Below, piece after piece: positions 8,769 to 17,110 of a DNA stretch of 64,000 nt. The translations under genes were made by a program, and so were the position numbers. Position 1 is the stretch's first letter; every line of letters starts with the position of its first letter. The stretch is from assembly GCF_900188335.1 (NCBI RefSeq), contig NZ_FZOY01000006.1, positions 62,001 through 126,000 of the forward strand, given 5' to 3'. This DNA comes from Tropicimonas sediminicola. GTDB taxonomy: Bacteria > Pseudomonadota > Alphaproteobacteria > Rhodobacterales > Rhodobacteraceae. The notes beneath the pieces were generated by a model, which was given only the letters and a program-made list of their open reading frames with translations, was not told the DNA's origin and did not search any database.

Positions 8769-9227
8769 TCAGCTCCGGGTGTTCTTCTTGTTCATGGACT
8801 TGACGTCGAGCACTTCGGGCTTCTGGGCCTCATGCGGATGCTCGGAGCCGGCGTAGACACGCAGGTTGGTCATCTGCTGGCGCGACAGGCGGTTGCCCGG
8901 CAGCATGCGCTTGACCGCCTGGGTCACGACGCGCTCGGGGTACTTGCCCTCGAGGATCTGACCGGTGGTGCGGGACTTGATGCCGCCCGGGTAGCCGGTG
9001 TGCCAGTAGTTCGGCTTCATGCGCTTGTTGCCCGTGAGCTGCACCTTGTCGGCGTTGATCACGATGACATTGTCGCCCATGTCCATGTGCGGGGTGAAGG
9101 TCGCCTTGTGCTTGCCGCGCAGGCGATTGGCGACGATCGAGGCGAGACGGCCCAGCACCACGCCTTCGGCGTCGATGATGATCCATTTCTTGTCGATATC
9201 CGCCGGGGTCGCGGTAAAGGTTTTCAT
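8769..9227 (-). CDS. rplM: 50S ribosomal protein L13
   Basis: A 152-residue L13, an early-assembly protein of the large subunit. The start at 9227 ([15 protein letters not shown]) is chosen because it gives the family-typical N-terminus; longer open frames upstream would add unrelated residues and overlap the promoter. Signature blocks are [38 protein letters not shown] and [10 protein letters not shown]. It is the first gene of the rplM-rpsI operon. In other bacteria L13 represses its own operon through the leader, which could apply to the roughly 60-base leader here. Confidence 0.98.
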   Translation of the reverse strand: MKTFTATPADIDKKWIIIDAEGVVLGRLASIVANRLRGKHKATFTPHMDMGDNVIVINADKVQLTGNKRMKPNYWHTGYPGGIKSRTTGQILEGKYPERVVTQAVKRMLPGNRLSRQQMTNLRVYAGSEHPHEAQKPEVLDVKSMNKKNTRS

Positions 9228-9292
9228 GGTTCTTGCTCTTATGATCCGTCGGGGGGCGCCCATGACGGACGCCCGAAGCGATTGATGGAGCG

Positions 9293-9320
9293 GTTCTAAG
9301 GATTTCCGCGATTGGGTCAA
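9293..9320 (-). promoter_or_regulatory. predicted sigma-70 promoter of rplM-rpsI
   Basis: On the minus strand TTGACC (9320-9315) and TAGAAC (9298-9293) are separated by 16 bases, and the DNA just upstream (9321-9380) is strikingly AT-rich, like an UP-element region of a strong ribosomal promoter. The start point would be near 9286. Confidence 0.6.
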
Positions 9321-9417
9321 GAGCATTTGCACCGAAATAATCAAGCAATAACAATACTCTAAAATTACGGTATCATTTTACCCCACAATTTCCCGCTCAT
9401 TTGCGCCTCTGCCCCGG

Positions 9418-9840
9418 TCAGCGCGCCGGCGGGATGGCATAGGTCATGCCGGCACGGGCCACCGGGTCGGGCTGCCCCTCGCTGAAGATCAGAACATCGC
9501 CGACCGCGAGCTGCCGCCCGAGCTTGAGCAGGCGCGCCTCTGCCAGCAGGTCACAGCCGGCCGCGGGCTTGCGCATGAAGTCGATGGAACAGTTCGTGGT
9601 CACCGCCAGCGCCACCGGGCCGATGCGGGAGAGCACCGCGAGGTAGATCGCCACATCCGCAAGCGCGAACATCGACGGGCCGGAGACGGTGCCCCCCGGG
9701 CGAAGGTGCACCTCCCGGATCGCCATCCGCACGGTGAGGGCCGCCGCCGAGAGGCGCTCGACCCGGAAATCATTGACCACCTGCGGGAACTCCCGCGCCA
9801 GGAACGCTTCCAGTTCCTCCGCATTCATCGCCAGTGACAT
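9418..9840 (-). CDS. PaaI-family hotdog thioesterase
   Basis: A 140-residue hotdog-fold acyl-CoA thioesterase of the PaaI/4HBT group. The signature GGTVSGPSMFALADVAIYLAV at about 49-69 contains the central helix with the Asp that activates water, followed by TTNCSIDFMRKPAAGCDLLA. It likely hydrolyses a small acyl- or aryl-CoA ester. It is transcribed divergently from the enoyl-CoA hydratase gene, whose start is 59 bases away, so the two may act on related CoA thioesters; the substrate is not predictable from sequence. Confidence 0.88.
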   Translation of the reverse strand: MSLAMNAEELEAFLAREFPQVVNDFRVERLSAAALTVRMAIREVHLRPGGTVSGPSMFALADVAIYLAVLSRIGPVALAVTTNCSIDFMRKPAAGCDLLAEARLLKLGRQLAVGDVLIFSEGQPDPVARAGMTYAIPPAR

Positions 9841-9898
9841 ACGCCCTTCCCCTCCCCGTCGGCCGCGTTACTCTGCCGGCAGGCTATGGGAGGATGGC

Positions 9899-10690
9899 AT
9901 GACGGACGAGATCCTGTTGCGGGAGGACCGCGGTTACGTTGCGGAACTGACACTGAACCGCCCCGCGGCACTGAATGCGCTTTCCGATGCAATGCTCGCC
10001 CGCCTGTCGGAAGAACTCGACACGCTGGCCGAAGATCGAAAGGTCCGGGTGGTGATCCTTCGCGGCGCGGGCAAGGTGTTTTGCGCCGGGCATGACCTCA
10101 AGGAGATGCAGGCGGGCCGGCAGACGGAGGACCGGGGGGCCGCCTATTTCGCGGACCTGTTCCGGCGCTGCGCAGACGTGATGCTGGCCATCCAGCGCCT
10201 GCCGCAACCGGTGATCGCGGAGGCGCATGGCATCGCCACCGCCGCCGGCTGCCAGCTCGTCGCATCCTGCGACATGGCGGTGGCGGCGGAGGGCACGCGG
10301 TTTGGCGTGAACGGGGTCAACATCGGGTTGTTCTGCTCGACGCCCATGGTGGCGCTGAGCCGCGTCGTGCCGCGCAAGAAGGCCTTCGAGATGCTCAGCA
10401 CCGGGCATTTCGTCGACGCGGCGGAGGCGGAGGCCATCGGTCTGGTGAACCGTGTGGTACCGGCGGAACACTTGCAAACGCAGACGCGGGAGTTGGCCGA
10501 CCATCTGGCCGCCAAGCTTGAGGCGGCGGTGCGGATCGGCAAACGGGCCTTTTACGAGCAGATCGAGATGCAGATCGAGGACGCCTATGCCCACGCTGCG
10601 GCGGTGATGACGGAGAACATGCTGTGGCGCGACACCGACGAGGGCATTGCAGCCTTCATCGAGAAGCGCAAGCCCGACTGGGCGGAGTAG
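9899..10690 (+). CDS. enoyl-CoA hydratase/isomerase family protein
   Basis: A 263-residue crotonase-fold protein. It begins MTDEILLREDRGYVAELTLN after a GGGAGG Shine-Dalgarno at 9888-9893. The oxyanion segment GAGKVFCAGHDLKEM and the second segment ATAAGCQLVASCDMAVA are intact. VNGVNIGLFCSTPMVALSR places it near ECHDC3-like hydratases rather than the FadB-type beta-oxidation enzyme: where canonical hydratases carry the first catalytic Glu, this protein has a GLFC stretch. The reaction is thus uncertain. It is monocistronic, divergent from the thioesterase gene, and followed by a 264-base gap with a dispersed repeat. Confidence 0.88.
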   Translation: MTDEILLREDRGYVAELTLNRPAALNALSDAMLARLSEELDTLAEDRKVRVVILRGAGKVFCAGHDLKEMQAGRQTEDRGAAYFADLFRRCADVMLAIQRLPQPVIAEAHGIATAAGCQLVASCDMAVAAEGTRFGVNGVNIGLFCSTPMVALSRVVPRKKAFEMLSTGHFVDAAEAEAIGLVNRVVPAEHLQTQTRELADHLAAKLEAAVRIGKRAFYEQIEMQIEDAYAHAAAVMTENMLWRDTDEGIAAFIEKRKPDWAE

Positions 10691-10776
10691 CAGAGGGCGA
10701 CCTCTCCCGCCGGTCGTCGACGCGGCTTGCGCCGCGCCTTCTCCCGTTGGGCCGGGCGCGCGTTCCGCGCGCGACA

Positions 10777-10823
10777 CGATCTTTCTGCCGAAAGATCGCG
10801 CCTCCGGCGGGGGTATTTGCGCC
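10777..10823. repeat. palindromic dispersed repeat with GCCTCCGGCGGG core
   Basis: CGATCTTTC (10777-10785) and GAAAGATCG (10790-10798) form a perfect nine-base stem with loop TGCC, followed at once by CGCCTCCGGCGGGGGTATTT. A second, degenerate copy is at 1366-1394. The composite hairpin-plus-core looks like a multi-copy intergenic element; no gene overlaps it. The surrounding gap (10691-10954) otherwise shows only GC-rich hairpins such as GCGCGCGTTCCGCGCGC. Confidence 0.55.
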
Positions 10824-10954
10824 AGGAGATCGATCGGGCCGCACAGCCCCGGTTTGACCCTAAGGGCGCCGTTTCCGACATTCCCTGTCGTCTTTGACCA
10901 AGCCCGTCGGCGGGGCGCTGGCGAGGCTCGGACAACAACAGCCGGAGGCCGCGC

Positions 10955-13369
10955 ATGAAAACCACCACGCAAGTCTGTGTCATTGGCGGCGGTGTCGTCG
11001 GCTGCTCCGTGCTTTACCACCTGACCAAGCTCGGCTGGAGCGACGTCATGCTGGTGGAGCGATCCGAGCTGACCAGCGGCTCCACCTGGCATGCGGCGGG
11101 CGGGTTTCACACGCTCAACGGCGACACCAACATGGCGGCGCTGCAGGGGTACACGATCGGGCTCTACAAGGAGCTGGAAGCGATCACCGGCATGTCCTGC
11201 GGGCTGCACCATGTGGGCGGGATCACCCTCGCGGACACGCCGGAGCGGTTCGACATGCTGAAGGCGGAGCGGGCCAAGCACCGGTACATGGGGCTCGACA
11301 CCGAGATCCTCTCGCCCTCCGAGATCAAGGCGATGGCCGAGCTGGTGAATGTCGACGGTATCCTCGGCGGGCTCTATGACCCGCTCGACGGGCATCTGGA
11401 CCCCTCGGGCACAACCCATGCCTATGCGAAGGCCGCGCGGATGGCGGGGGCCGAGATCGTGACGCATTGCATGGTGCGCGAGACCAATCCCCGCCCGGAC
11501 GGGACATGGGAGGTGGTGACCGACAAGGGCACGATCCACGCCGAGCACGTGGTGAACGCAGGCGGGCTCTGGGCGCGGGAGGTCGGCGCGATGGCAGGCG
11601 TCTACCTGCCCCTGCTGCCGATGGCGCACCAGTACATCGTGACCGACGACATCCCCGAGATCTACAACCGGGACGGCGAGTTCCCGCATATCATCGACCC
11701 CGGCGGCGAGAGCTACATGCGGCAGGAGGGGCGCGGGCTCTGCATCGGGTTCTACGAGAAGCCCTGCGAGGCCTGGTCGATCGACGGCACCCCCTGGGAG
11801 TTTGGCCACGAATTGCTGAACGACCAGTTCGAGAAGATCGAGGATTCGATCACCTTTGCCTATGCCCGCGTTCCGGTGCTGGAGACGGCGGGGGTGAAAT
11901 CGGTGATCCACGGGCCCTTCACCTTTGCGCCGGATGGCAACCCGCTGGTCGGGCCGGTGCCGGGGCTCAGGAACTACTGGTCGGCCTGCGCGGTGATGGC
12001 CGGGTTCAGCCAGGGCGGCGGCGTCGGGCTGACGCTGGCGCAATGGATGATTCACGGAGAGCCGGCGCAGAACAGCTTTGCGCTGGACGTGGCACGCTTC
12101 GGCAAGTGGACGACACCGGGCTACACCGTGCCGAAGGTGGTCGAGAACTACCAGAACCGGTTTTCCGTCTCCTTCCCGAACCAGGAACTGCCGGCCGCGC
12201 GCCCCTTCCGCACCACGCCGATGTACGACATCTGGAAGGGCATGAACGCGGTCTTCGGCCAGCAATACGGGCTGGAGGTGGTGAACTACTTTGCGCCCGA
12301 GGGGGCGACGCCCTACGAGGAGCCGACATTCCGCCGTTCCAATGCCTGGGAGCCCGTGCGGGCCGAGGTGCGCGCGGTGCGCGACGCTGTCGGGATCAAC
12401 GAGATCCACAACTTCGGCAAGTTCTCCGTCACCGGCCCGGGGGCGCGGGACTGGCTCGACCGGATCATGGCCGGGCGCATCCCGGCGCCGGGCCGGCTGG
12501 CGCTGTCGCCGATGCTGGCGCCGTCCGGACGGCTGATCGGCGATTTCACCATCTCATGCCTCGGCGCGGAGGAGTTCCAGCTCACCGCCTCCTACGGCAG
12601 CCAGGATTTCCACCTGCGCTGGTTCGAGCAGAATGCAGCGGACGGCGTGACGGTCCGCAATGTCTCCGACCTGCGCACCGGGTTTCAGATCGCCGGCCCG
12701 AAGGCGCGGGAGCTGCTGGCGCGGGTCACGCGGGCGGATGTGGGCGCCGAGGCCTTCCGGTTCCTGGACGTGAAGCGGATGACGGTGGGCATGGCCGACG
12801 CCATCGTGCAGCGCGTGAGCTATACCGGGGATCTCGGCTACGAGATCTTTGTCGACCCGATGAGCCAGCGCAACCTGTGGCATGTCCTGTCGGCGGCGGG
12901 CACGGACCTCGGGCTGCGCCCGTTCGGGATGCGGGCGATGATGTCGCTGCGGCTCGACAAGGGTTTTGGCGGGTGGCTGCGGGAATATTCGCCGGACTAC
13001 ATGCCCGCCGAGACCGGGCTCGACCGTTTCATCGCCTGGCAGAAGACAGCGCCGTTCATCGGCCGGCACGCCGCGGAACAGACCCGGCGCGAAGGGCCGG
13101 CTCGGCGGCTCTGCACCTTCATCGTCGATGCCGAGGATGCGGACGTGGCGGCCTACGAGCCGATCTGGCTCGACGGCGCGGTCGTCGGGTTCTGCACCTC
13201 GGGCGGCTACTCGCATTACGCGGAGAAATCCGTTGCCATCGGCTTCCTGCCGACCGAGCGGATCCGCGACGGGCTGGAGGTGGAGATCGAGATCCTCGGC
13301 GCGCGGCGACCGGCGCGGCTTTACACCGAACCGCTCTTCGATCCCGACGGCGCGCGCATGCGCGGCTGA
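10955..13369 (+). CDS. FAD-dependent dimethylglycine/sarcosine dehydrogenase-like protein with GcvT domain
   Basis: An 804-residue two-domain demethylase. Residues 1-370 are a DAO-type FAD oxidoreductase with GGGVVG at 11-16 and STWHAAGG, whose His46 aligns with the histidine that covalently binds FAD in dimethylglycine and sarcosine dehydrogenases. Residues 410-800 form the linker plus GcvT aminomethyltransferase folate-binding domains (FSVTGPGARDWLDRI, SYTGDLGYEIFV, RLDKGFGGW). Such enzymes oxidise an N-methyl group and hand the one-carbon unit to tetrahydrofolate in glycine betaine or related catabolism. No soxBDAG or betaine genes adjoin it, so the exact N-methyl substrate is open. The start follows GCCGGAGG with good spacing. 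Confidence 0.88.
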   Translation: MKTTTQVCVIGGGVVGCSVLYHLTKLGWSDVMLVERSELTSGSTWHAAGGFHTLNGDTNMAALQGYTIGLYKELEAITGMSCGLHHVGGITLADTPERFDMLKAERAKHRYMGLDTEILSPSEIKAMAELVNVDGILGGLYDPLDGHLDPSGTTHAYAKAARMAGAEIVTHCMVRETNPRPDGTWEVVTDKGTIHAEHVVNAGGLWAREVGAMAGVYLPLLPMAHQYIVTDDIPEIYNRDGEFPHIIDPGGESYMRQEGRGLCIGFYEKPCEAWSIDGTPWEFGHELLNDQFEKIEDSITFAYARVPVLETAGVKSVIHGPFTFAPDGNPLVGPVPGLRNYWSACAVMAGFSQGGGVGLTLAQWMIHGEPAQNSFALDVARFGKWTTPGYTVPKVVENYQNRFSVSFPNQELPAARPFRTTPMYDIWKGMNAVFGQQYGLEVVNYFAPEGATPYEEPTFRRSNAWEPVRAEVRAVRDAVGINEIHNFGKFSVTGPGARDWLDRIMAGRIPAPGRLALSPMLAPSGRLIGDFTISCLGAEEFQLTASYGSQDFHLRWFEQNAADGVTVRNVSDLRTGFQIAGPKARELLARVTRADVGAEAFRFLDVKRMTVGMADAIVQRVSYTGDLGYEIFVDPMSQRNLWHVLSAAGTDLGLRPFGMRAMMSLRLDKGFGGWLREYSPDYMPAETGLDRFIAWQKTAPFIGRHAAEQTRREGPARRLCTFIVDAEDADVAAYEPIWLDGAVVGFCTSGGYSHYAEKSVAIGFLPTERIRDGLEVEIEILGARRPARLYTEPLFDPDGARMRG

Positions 13370-13376
13370 GCGCGTA

Positions 13377-13706
13377 TCAGTGCAGTCGGGTGGGCGCGCT
13401 GGGTGCGGAGGATACTGGCCGGCGGAATTCGAGCTTGCCGGTCTCCGGGGATACGCGGCCAAGGCGCGGGAGATCCGTTGCGATCCGCGCCGGCTCCGCA
13501 CCGGTGAACACCTGCACCTGCTGTCCCACCGCGACCCAAAGCACTCTCTGCGTGCCGGTCTCGAGGCGGTCCCCCGGCCTCAGGCGCACGGCGGAACGCA
13601 GACCCGCAGCCGTCCGGACGGCCTCGCCCCTTGCGAATTTCAGAACCCGCTGCAACGGACTCCGCTCCTGTGCGGGCTTCGCGCCCACCGATGTCGTCTT
13701 CTTCAT
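13377..13706 (-). CDS. small protein resembling a degenerate Hint domain
   Basis: A 109-residue reading frame from ATG 13706; a longer frame reaches 13871 but crosses a perfect palindrome that looks regulatory. The central part, FARGEAVRTAAGLRSAVRL followed by RPGDRLETG and TQRVLWV, matches the opening pattern of bacterial Hint domains (F..GT.V.T..G...V..L.PGD.V.T....Q.V.W) but has Lys at the position of the splicing Cys. I read it as a short, probably inactive Hint-like protein. A full Hint protein lies just upstream on the same strand. The gene converges on the demethylase gene with seven bases between stops. It could instead be an unrelated hypothetical protein. Confidence 0.55.
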   Translation of the reverse strand: MKKTTSVGAKPAQERSPLQRVLKFARGEAVRTAAGLRSAVRLRPGDRLETGTQRVLWVAVGQQVQVFTGAEPARIATDLPRLGRVSPETGKLEFRRPVSSAPSAPTRLH

Positions 13707-13763
13707 GCCTGCCTCTCCGCCCGCATCCACTGGCGAGCGATTGTTATGCAGACACAATAGCTT

Positions 13764-13781
13764 GCCCGATTCGAATCGGGC
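13764..13781. promoter_or_regulatory. perfect 18-base palindrome, candidate operator
   Basis: GCCCGATTCGAATCGGGC is a perfect dyad centred on TTCGAA, 58-75 bases before the small Hint-like gene on the minus strand. Its position and symmetry suit a dimeric repressor or activator. It could also simply fold as a hairpin in RNA. Confidence 0.45.
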
Positions 13782-13890
13782 TACATCGCGCAGGTCGGAA
13801 GGTCGGAATTCCGCGGGATGTGAGTCTTTTCGGGCACCCTTCAGAAGTCCCCGCAGCTGCAGGCGCTTCAAGACCGCTCAAAAACAGAGA

Positions 13891-13912
13891 CGGGGGAGCA
13901 AAAGCTCCCCCG
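13891..13912 (-). terminator. terminator downstream of the Hint/RTX gene
   Basis: CGGGGGAGC (13891-13899) and GCTCCCCCG (13904-13912) form a perfect nine-base stem with an AAAA loop. Reading the minus strand, TCTCTGTTTTT follows, giving a modest T-run. It lies about 200 bases after the stop of the gene at 14108. Confidence 0.65.
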
Positions 13913-13976
13913 CCCCATTTCCACCCCCAACCAAGCCCCCAATGGCTCGAGAGCGAACTCGTTACCGGTAGTCATG

Positions 13977-14101
13977 CACTCGTTACGCGACCAGCACTCG
14001 CTTGTTCACCAACTCAGATCACTCTGAAATCACTCGCATCCCAATCTGTCGCTCAAATTGACACACCTCTTTCACTCGTCAGGATCTAACCCAGGCACTC
14101 G
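13977..14101. repeat. five CACTCG hexamers in the 3' region of the Hint/RTX gene
   Basis: CACTCG occurs at 13977, 13995, 14031, 14073 and 14096, five times in 125 bases, with spacings of 18, 36, 42 and 23. On the transcript of the minus-strand gene these read CGAGTG. The spacing is too irregular and the unit too short for CRISPR. Confidence 0.5.
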
Positions 14102-14107
14102 CTAATT

Positions 14108-16255
14108 CTACCTCCCGAGAAGCACGGCCTCGTGCTCCTTCAGGGTTCTGCGGGCGGCGGAATACTTTCGCTGCCCCTTGTACGTCTGGAGCTCCGGAAA
14201 CACCGTGAAGAGCTCGTTGCGTTGCGCATTGCCCAGACCGCGCAGCGAGTGATCGCCGGGCTGGAAACTCTCGGTCCAGGCACCGTTCGCCAGCACCACC
14301 TCGTGCTGGTCGAACATGAAATGGATGTAGGTCGTCTGCAGCATCTGCAGCCGGTGGACGCTGCGGTTGTTGATCAGGTGCTTGGCCGCGACCAGCACCT
14401 CGTGCTCCTCGAAATAGAGCGCCGTCAGGTCGTTTGCCACGAGCATCCGGTGGTTCGGAGAGACGATCATGTCGCGCTCCGGCAGCCCGTCGGCAAAGGC
14501 GCCCTTGCGGATCAGGATCGGCTGCAGGTGCCGCTCCTCGGAAAGCTGCTCGTAGTCGATCAGCTTCTGACCGTACCAGCGGATCTCCTGGATGCCGTTG
14601 TCGCGGGTGATCACCTTGTCGCCGACCGTCAGCTCTTCCACCGGCCGTTCACCATTGGGTGTCGCGATCAGGGTGCCGGGGGTAAAGCACGGGATGATCT
14701 TCTCGATGTTCTCGAAATGGGCCGTGCCGATGACATGGCCGCCCGGTTTGTCGAGGAACTCCACCGTGCCGTCAAAGCCGTTGCCGTCGCTGTCGGTGAC
14801 CAGGTCGGTGACACGGATCGGTCCGCTGCCGCGCAGGTCGAGCGTGTCGCAATCGATGCCGCCATCGCCGCCGAAAATCTTGTCGCCGATGCTGATCTTG
14901 CTGAACGTATCGCGGTCGTCGCCGCCATACATGATGTCCGGATCGCCACCGCCGGGCAGGTCGCCGTCGCCGATGATCGTGTCGTCGCCGTCCCCGCCGT
15001 AGGAGGTGTCGCGCCCTTCGCCGCCGATCAGCGTGTCGTTGCCCTTCTGGCCATAGAGGGTGTCGTTGCCCTCGTCGCCGTAGAGCGTGTCGTCGCCGGT
15101 GGCGGAATCGTCGATGGCCGGGCCGCTGGACGTGTAGTCGTAATGCTTGTTGTCCAGGGTGGCGCCGGAGGTGCCGAGGTCGACCTTGACGACGACGTCG
15201 TTGAAATCCTTGTCGCCGAGGCAGAGCAGGTCTTCGAAGCCGAGCTTGACCGAGCCGTCCGGGTATTCGCCCAGTCCCTTGGTGTGCACCTTGCCGTCGG
15301 GGTTGAGATCGACGTTCTCGCCATAGGCGGAGGACACGAAGGTGCCCTGCGGGCTGATGATCCCGATCCCCATGATCCCGCAGGGATCGACGTTGTAGGT
15401 AAAGGTCTTCCCGACATCAGCCTTGGTGTTCTCGCTCAGGATGACCAGGTTGCTGACGTCGCCCGTCTCGGGGTCGATCGTGTAGGCAAAAAGCTTGTTG
15501 GTGAAGCTGGCATCGGTGTCGGTGATGGTGATCTTCGCCGGCCCGTATTCCAGGCTGCGGTCACCGTAGATCGTGTCGTCGCCCTTGCCGCCGTGCACGG
15601 TGTCGTCGCCGCCGCCGGCATAGACGATATCGTCATCCGGCCCCTGCCCCGGCAGGATCGCATCGCCCGCGTCGATCATGTCGCCCTGCGGGTCGCCGGT
15701 GTAGTTCTCGTCGATCAGGTCGTCGCCATCGGTGCCCTCGACGATGCCGTTGGGCGCATCGCAATCGTCGCCGTCCAGGTCGATCGAGTATTTCACATCG
15801 TCTATCGCCGCCGAGCCGCAGACCGTGACCTCCATCCGATAGACGCCCTCGGCGTCGATCTCCACGGTGGCCTGCTCGTTGTTGCAGATCTCCGGGATCC
15901 AGACCTTCTTGATCAGGTCACCTTCGGCGTCGAAGCACTTGATATAGCCGCCTTCCTCGGTGTCGAGCACGCGCAGGCTGTCGACACTGGCAGCGCTCTC
16001 GAATTCGAAAACGAGCGTGCCGCCGCTGGCATTGTCGTCGGGATCGCTCTGGTCGCCGTCTTCCGACAGGATCAGCACCTTCGACATGTTCGAGGTCTTG
16101 AGATCCCAGTCGCCGCCGGTCGGACGGGCGGTGTCGAAGATCATCGCGGGATTATGGGAATTCAGGGAAAAGATCCGCACGCCCTGGTCGGAATACTGGT
16201 CCGAAAGCAGATCGCCAGCCGACAGCGCGTTGAAGTCGAGAAGAACATCCGCCAT
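14108..16255 (-). CDS. Hint domain protein with RTX repeats and DUF4114
   Basis: A 715-residue protein, almost certainly secreted or surface-bound. It is very acidic and Asp/Gly-rich. Residues 1-165 form a beta-rich N-terminal domain without a Sec signal. RTX-type Ca-binding nonapeptides lie around 215-230 ([19 protein letters not shown]) and 385-430. Between them is a DUF4114-like domain with [19 protein letters not shown] Hint module starts at Cys523 ([20 protein letters not shown]) with the SPNHRML block, ending near 690. RTX repeats suggest export by a type I system, which is not in the window. Hint modules can self-cleave, so proteolytic processing is possible. Long antisense frames here are artefacts of the repeat codons. 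Confidence 0.9.
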   Translation of the reverse strand: MADVLLDFNALSAGDLLSDQYSDQGVRIFSLNSHNPAMIFDTARPTGGDWDLKTSNMSKVLILSEDGDQSDPDDNASGGTLVFEFESAASVDSLRVLDTEEGGYIKCFDAEGDLIKKVWIPEICNNEQATVEIDAEGVYRMEVTVCGSAAIDDVKYSIDLDGDDCDAPNGIVEGTDGDDLIDENYTGDPQGDMIDAGDAILPGQGPDDDIVYAGGGDDTVHGGKGDDTIYGDRSLEYGPAKITITDTDASFTNKLFAYTIDPETGDVSNLVILSENTKADVGKTFTYNVDPCGIMGIGIISPQGTFVSSAYGENVDLNPDGKVHTKGLGEYPDGSVKLGFEDLLCLGDKDFNDVVVKVDLGTSGATLDNKHYDYTSSGPAIDDSATGDDTLYGDEGNDTLYGQKGNDTLIGGEGRDTSYGGDGDDTIIGDGDLPGGGDPDIMYGGDDRDTFSKISIGDKIFGGDGGIDCDTLDLRGSGPIRVTDLVTDSDGNGFDGTVEFLDKPGGHVIGTAHFENIEKIIPCFTPGTLIATPNGERPVEELTVGDKVITRDNGIQEIRWYGQKLIDYEQLSEERHLQPILIRKGAFADGLPERDMIVSPNHRMLVANDLTALYFEEHEVLVAAKHLINNRSVHRLQMLQTTYIHFMFDQHEVVLANGAWTESFQPGDHSLRGLGNAQRNELFTVFPELQTYKGQRKYSAARRTLKEHEAVLLGR

Positions 16256-17110
16256 GACCGCCCCCTTATCCGGTCACGCCGAAGCGTGCCGGCGCCCGTG
16301 CGGCGGCCAGCAGCGACGCGCTCCGGAGATCGGAGGCGGCATTCCGGGGAGCCCCGGACGCCATGAGGTTGGTTTCTTCAGCACTTGCCATAAGGCGTTC
16401 CACTCGCATTCGCACGTTCAACATCCCTGACCACGGCGCTCACCCGGCACGCTCGGGCCGCGACACACTTCCAGATCTCCGAGAACATGAGAAAAGACCG
16501 GCAAACACACGCACCCACCGCGAAAAACCGGCAAGCACACCCGGTCTCCCGCCTTTCGCACCGCGGAGCCCGTGCCTTCGGCAGGCGCTCCACCCTTTCC
16601 CATGTTCCATAACGGCAGCGCTACGGAAGCTTGCGCGGCCACCCCCATGGCCTACACAACAACGCCCTCACATCGGGCAGGATCAGTTTACCGCTTCGCA
16701 ACCGCAGCAAGGAAGTGAAAATTGTCCGAAAAGTGGCAACGAAGTGTTCCGTCGCGGTGGCCACATGGTTAAGGCGGCGGCTGACAAGGTGGCAAACCGG
16801 TGCAGATTGTTTCCCATTTCCCAAGGCACGGAGGCTATCCCAGGGCCGACGCACCCGCATTTGCCCCTTCTGAATCAATGAACTCACGACGTGACGCAAC
16901 GGCCGGCGCCACACCCGGAGCGAATGGTCGTTTCCGCCGCAGCGACAAAGCCGGAGGCGTTTCGGCCGCCAGGGCGTCCGCGAAATTAACAAACTGGGCA
17001 GAAATGCGGCGAAGTCGAGACGCTGCGAACGCGCATCAATCAGGCTCGTTTCATCGAAATTGTTTGAAAAACGAAGGGAGTCGAGACGATGAGGCGATTC
17101 GTCCCAGCGG
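16256..17110. other. 855-base gap, no supported gene
   Basis: This is the longest gene-free stretch of the window. It must hold the promoter of the minus-strand Hint/RTX gene. Open frames here (for example 16363-16881 on the plus strand) have Pro/Arg/His-rich composition and no protein character. There is one notable direct repeat (16497-16540). Base composition is less biased than in the genes. Nothing else was recognised. Confidence 0.6.
16497..16540. repeat. two 14-base direct repeats 30 bases apart
   Basis: ACCGGCAAACACAC (16497-16510) recurs as ACCGGCAAGCACAC (16527-16540), exactly 30 bases later (about three helical turns) and 240-290 bases upstream of the Hint/RTX gene. Same-face spacing fits paired binding sites of a regulator. 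Confidence 0.4.

Larger units (their letters stand above)
13707..14107. other. 401-base gap with palindrome, hairpin and CACTCG repeats
   Basis: Between the small Hint-like gene and the end of the large Hint/RTX gene there is no convincing gene. The gap holds a perfect 18-base palindrome (13764-13781), a strong hairpin (13891-13912) and five copies of CACTCG (13977-14101), each listed separately. Confidence 0.7.

Noticed and set aside
9884-12409. An 841-codon minus-strand frame across the enoyl-CoA hydratase and demethylase genes
   Set aside because: Antisense shadow with His/Arg/Gly-rich composition and no domain; it crosses two well-supported genes and their intergenic region.
13764-13781. 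TTCGAATC, the T-loop-like sequence of a tRNA
   Set aside because: It is the centre of a perfect 18-base palindrome; no acceptor, D or anticodon stems can be drawn around it.
11467-13971. An 834-codon plus-strand frame overlapping the dimethylglycine dehydrogenase-like gene
   Set aside because: Its product is Arg/Gly/Ala-rich low-complexity sequence, typical of a GC-rich shadow frame, while the other frame shows FAD and GcvT motifs.
13977-14101. CACTCG repeats as a CRISPR remnant
   Set aside because: Units are six bases long with irregular spacing of 18-42 bases, and no cas gene is present.
14132-16366. A 744-codon open frame on the plus strand opposite the Hint/RTX gene
   Set aside because: It is an antisense shadow produced by the Asp/Gly-rich repeat codons; the minus-strand frame has clear RTX, DUF4114 and Hint motifs and this one has none.
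16363-16881. A 172-codon plus-strand frame in the long gap
   Set aside because: Pro, His and Arg-rich with no recognisable motif or convincing ribosome site; it would also cover the expected promoter of the Hint/RTX gene.
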